53,986 bases of DNA from Chara braunii (Eukaryota; Streptophyta; Charophyceae; Charales; Characeae): NCBI GenBank assembly GCA_003427395.1, contig BFEA01000277.1:346764-400749 (forward strand), read 5' to 3'. Below, in pieces: positions 50,592-53,986 of the stretch (positions within the stretch are counted from its first letter, which is position 1; each line of letters opens with the position of its first letter). The notes beneath the pieces are model-generated. The model saw only the letters and a list, made by a program, of their open reading frames with translations, was not told the origin of the DNA and did no database searches. Position numbers and translations under genes: made by a program.

Positions 50592-51170
50592 GCTAATTTG
50601 ACCAAGCTTCAATGCGAGGATCGGTCGTTCGACTTTGCTGAAGATGCGCGGGCTTCATTTTCGGCCCTTAAAGCTGCCTTGCTATCTGCGGAGGTTTTAC
50701 GCATCTACGACCCGCTTTTGCCGACGCGTGTCACTACCGATGCATCGGGCTATGGCGTTGGTGCCGTCCTCGACCAACACGATGGCATGGACTGGAACCC
50801 CGTCGAGTACTTTAGCAAGAAGTGCCCGCCATGGACTCGATTCCAATGGGTAATGGTGAATAGTACTATTGACCGTTCAATGGCTTTCATTGACCAGTTT
50901 GACTTCTTCGCCGATCACATTCTGGGAAAGTCGAACCGTTTGCGGACGCCCTTTCACGGCGCCCGGACCTTTGTACCGTGGTCTACTCGACGTTCGAGGT
51001 TGACGACGACTTGCAGGACAGCTTCATCCACGGCTATCAAGTCGACCTCGAGTTTCACGACAACTATGCAAATTGCTCCTCTCCAAATCCGACGCCATCA
51101 CATTATCGGACCCAAAAAGCTATTTGCTAGTCCACTAGCAGGGGAAGGATCTTCCTTGCCTGCCAAGTGA
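50592..51170 (+). pseudogene. TE-D RNase H, deleted and frameshifted
   Basis: CEDRSFDFAEDARASFSALK, then RVTTDASGYGVGAVLDQHD with the first catalytic Asp, then YFSKK. From about 50850 the sequence jumps to VNSTIDRSMAFIDQFDFFAD, so a central part of RNase H is missing, and later parts are in other frames. Confidence 0.8.
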
Positions 51171-51183
51171 CCCGCACTTCCAT

Positions 51184-52485
51184 ATGCGGCTTCTTGGCAA
51201 GTTCCACGACGCTCCCGCCACCAGACACTTTAGCGTCAATCGTACGATTGGCCGACTTCGCGGGCGTTTTCGGTGGCCCAACGTTCTCGGCGACGTCACA
51301 CGCTATTGCGAGTCATGTGAGGTTTGCCGGCGTTGCAAATCCCACAATCATCGTCCGTTCGGCGAGTTGCAACCATTACCGATCCCTCTAGGACCATGGG
51401 AATCGATTGCCATGGACATCACCGGACCGTTCCCCAAGCACAAGACCGGTGTGGATGGGATTCTCACGGTGGTCGATCGACTCACCAAGTTCGCCGTCTT
51501 TTTGTCTTGCGGCAATCGATTCCCATGGCCGAGGTTCTTTACGCCGGTTGGATTCGTACCAGGGCTACCCCAAAGAGATCGTTTGCGACCACGACACTCG
51601 GTTCATGTCCAACTTTTGGTTGGCTCTCATCAAACAATGGGGCTCTTCTCTCAAGCCGAGTTCGGCTCGCCACCCACAAACCGATGGCCAAACGGACAGT
51701 GCGCATCAAACCGCAGAGGTTCTTCTTCACACTCTCATTTGTCCTAACCAAAAGGATTGAGTTGAGCGGCTGTCGGACATCGAGTTGGCTTACAACTCGT
51801 CCCTTCATCCAACTATCAGGATGTCGCCCTTCGAGTTCGAGCATGGCTCGCCGATCACATCGTCATTGGACACTATCATCCCACGAACAACCGAGAGTGA
51901 TGACCACCTTATTTTGATTCGACGGATGCAAGAGCTCCTTGTCAAGGCACGCGACCAGATGTCGAAGACGCAGCAACGCATGAGCCATCAGGCCAATCGC
52001 CAGCGTCTTCCTCGTCCATTCCGCGTCAACGACCTTGTTTGGGTCTCCGCCGCGGAATTCAGCCTCGAACATGATATTTCTTGCAAGCTCCTTTTAAAGT
52101 GGATGAGGCCTTGGCGCATTGTGGCACCCGCTGGTGAGATACCCGAAGGACCATCATTTGTCATTCACGTCCCCGCCCACTTGCCCGTCTACCTGGTCTT
52201 TCATTGTTCGGAGTTGGCACTTTCCCGGACCCTCCGTGGACGCTTTTCAGGAGGTTGGCGACACATCATTTCACAGCGGCGCTACGACACCAAGCTGACG
52301 AAGTACCTAGTACACTTTCCTTATTGTAGCCATAAGGCTGACCGTTGGTTGACCCGTGCCGAACTTCGGGCCACAGCCCCTGATGTCCTCGCACGTTACG
52401 AACGCAAACAACAAGGCAAGCCGGCACCTTCGGCTCCACGCTGTACTTGCGTCCAGGTTCCACCTTCGGATCGTCAGCTTCGCCC
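51184..52485 (+). pseudogene. TE-D integrase and tail, catalytic Glu lost
   Basis: Zinc-binding region with CESCEVCRRCK; core IAMDITGPFPKHKTGVDGIL; second Asp in VCDHDTRFMSNFW; the third position reads TDGQTDSAHQT, with Asp where Glu is expected 36 residues on. A frameshift near 51530 and a TGA at about 51758 also break it. The C-terminal part from 51785 is open for 230 codons: RPFRVNDLVWVSAAEFSLEH, LKWMRPWRIVAPAG and a chromodomain-like KYLVHFPYCSHKADRWLTRA. Confidence 0.85.
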
Positions 52486-52523
52486 CTGTCTCTTATACAC
52501 ATCTAGATGTGTATAAGAGACAG
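52486..52523. other. Nextera mate-pair junction adapter (artefact)
   Basis: Second copy of the 38-bp junction. GTCCAGGTTCCACCTTCGGA lies on both sides, so the assembly duplicated a read end. Confidence 0.98.
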
Positions 52524-52579
52524 CGTCCAGGTTCCACCTTCGGATCGTCAGCTTCGCCCTTGACCCGGCTTGACTTCAT

Positions 52580-52595
52580 AAGGAAGGGGGGGGGG
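52580..52595 (+). promoter_or_regulatory. Possible TE-D polypurine tract
   Basis: AAGGAAGGGGGGGGGG is followed one base later by TGCATGCTGAG, a possible LTR start. The position downstream of the integrase tail fits. Confidence 0.55.
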
Positions 52596-52596
52596 T

Positions 52597-53934
52597 TGCA
52601 TGCTGAGCCCTGCACACCTGTCTCTTATACACATCTAGATGTGTATAAGAGACAGGTTCTATGCTGAGCACACGGGCCCCATTTTGGGGGCCCGACGGTC
52701 GCTGGGGGCCCTTAGGCCGCACGCCCCTCAGACGCGTGCCCCGGAGGCCCACGACCGGCCTTAGGGCCGCAGGTTTCGATTTGAGGCAGCATTCATTCAT
52801 TTGCTGTCCTACTTTTTGTCTGTTCAGGCGTCGTTTCGGACTTGCAGTTCATCCGAACAGACCTTCGGTCTGTTCAGACAAAGGCCACGTTTTTGGCCTG
52901 GTACGGACGTAGGCAGGCCCTGTTGGGCCAGGTCCATTTTCGTCCAGTAGCGGACATCCCTGCTGCATCAGCAGGGAGGGTCTGGAGGTACGGTCGGGAC
53001 CCAGACCCAGTAGGCCACGTTTTCGGCCGAAGACCAGAGGCACATGGAGGCACACCCATGAGGCCCAGCGCTACTTATAGCTGGGCCACGCCTGGGCAGA
53101 CACAGTTCGAGTAGCTCACTTCTTGGGCGACACCCTGCTGGAGCAGGGCGACACAGCGCTGCGTTAAAGGTAGAGGTGTAGGTAGAGCGAGGGAGGCGGA
53201 GGCCATACCAGCATCGGCGGTACTTACCTGGGCGCCATAGCTGGGCTCTGCACCAGCGACCTGCACAGGGACACCACACAGTCAGTACATTGCAGCAGTT
53301 ACCTGAAGGTGAGACAGCGAGGAGGACGACATCTCATTCTTCTTGTTCGTCTCGCCCTCCATCTCTTCTCCCTCCTCCCTTCTTCTTCTTCTTCTTCTTC
53401 TTCTTTCAGAGAGGGAGAGAGGTTACAGGCAGAGGTAACATCATGCCGTGAGGCCCAGGTTCTGATTCAACATTTTGTGGCAGACATTGATTGGACATTC
53501 GGCAGGAAGACTATTTTTGGACTTCGCTATCACGATTTTGGTCTTCTCCCTCACCTCCATCTTCATCTCGCCTCTCCCCCATCTCTTCATCTGTGGTATC
53601 TCCCCCATGTGCGCGTGCAAGGAGGGACCTTTCGCCCATGTATGCGGTCCCTCCTCTCTCTCTCTCACATGTGTGGTGTATGATGGGGTGTCGAGTCGGT
53701 ATCTGACAGGTCAGGTCATATCTGTGAGTCTTCCGCTGCGCTGCATTGTACTATTTTCATACGTATCTGGATGTGCATTGTTGTTGATGGTTTGCTGACA
53801 CTGCATTGTCCATTCAAGTCCTTTTCATCACTTTGCGGATCATTGGCTCCCCATACGGCGCTCAACTGAGCATGTATCAGTTCTGTCTCCCTCTCTCTCT
53901 TGTCTTGCTTCTCTCTCTGACTTGGCTCGCTCTG
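52597..53934 (+). repeat. Probable TE-D 3' LTR or other non-coding repeat
   Basis: No coding domain. Contains GGCC-rich sequence, two short hairpins (52855-52875, 52958-52976), a TATA-like CTACTTATAGCTGG near 53069 and a (CTT)n run at 53382-53406. The LTR reading rests on the purine tract before it; no second copy is in the window. Confidence 0.45.
52618..52655. other. Nextera mate-pair junction adapter (artefact)
   Basis: Third copy. It joins CATGCTGAGCCCTGCACAC to TTCTATGCTGAGCACACGG, two similar but not identical stretches, so the join here may be false. Confidence 0.98.

Positions 53935-53986
<52 letters not shown>
53935..53986. repeat. (TC)n microsatellite at window edge
   Basis: Uninterrupted TC dinucleotides to the last base. 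Confidence 0.96.

Larger units (their letters stand above)
32340..52596 (+). mobile_element. TE-D: Ty3/gypsy pol fragment, split by TE-E
   Basis: RT starts at about 32340; the reading LKIA (to 33092) resumes as ANLTKL at 50592 after removal of TE-E and one target copy. Integrase and a C-terminal tail follow to about 52485. A purine run and possible LTR start at 52580-52597. No gag, protease or 5' LTR is present. Confidence 0.85.

Overview
The window is about 54 kb of nuclear DNA that is almost entirely nested Ty3/gypsy-type LTR retrotransposons. The likely source is a streptophyte (plant lineage), possibly a charophyte green alga such as Chara. This is inferred from one exon that matches the plant chloroplast glutamyl endopeptidase family, a nuclear copy of plant-type mitochondrial small-subunit rRNA, and the style of the elements. 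No database was searched. Sequence quality is limited: there is a 720-base gap, two single N bases, three leftover Nextera mate-pair junction adapters, and long dinucleotide repeats at both ends.

Layout. 1-2220: low-complexity flanking DNA with one gene exon (minus strand, 1540-1710). 2221-29089: element TE-A, minus strand, with 1.1-kb LTRs, a 4-bp target duplication (CCGC) and a decayed gag-pol at 21.5-27.0 kb. The left LTR of TE-A is split by TE-B (2855-20997), a very large minus-strand element of 18.1 kb with 3.5-kb LTRs and target duplication ACGT. 29090-30364: flanking DNA with simple repeats. 30365-32340: TE-C, a minus-strand pol fragment. 32340-33092 plus 50587-52485: TE-D, a plus-strand pol fragment. 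TE-D is split inside its RT/RNase H region by TE-E (33093-50586, plus strand, LTRs of about 0.5 kb), which has gag and integrase but no reverse transcriptase. The leader of TE-E contains the assembly gap and TE-F (about 35005-44931, minus strand, LTRs of about 1.35 kb). 52597-53986: probable LTR of TE-D and simple repeats.

The most unusual part is TE-B. Between its 5' LTR and gag (17073 down to about 12400, minus strand) lies 4.7 kb of same-strand open reading frames that I cannot assign to any family. They include an intact 373-codon ORF and at least three diverged copies of one protein module of roughly 110-165 residues. Several successive ORFs abut or overlap at their stop and start codons. 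Extra genes in plant LTR elements usually lie after pol, so a block of repeated modules ahead of gag is unexpected. The right LTR of TE-B has also captured a 513-bp insert carrying about 350 bp of mitochondrial rRNA, and the left LTR has expanded a 298-bp higher-order satellite.

How the parts relate. Insertion order follows from the nesting: TE-B after TE-A; TE-F after TE-E, and TE-E after TE-D. Most coding regions carry stops or frameshifts, so little here is likely to be active today. TE-A, TE-E and TE-F share the same initiator-tRNA-type primer site; TE-B does not.
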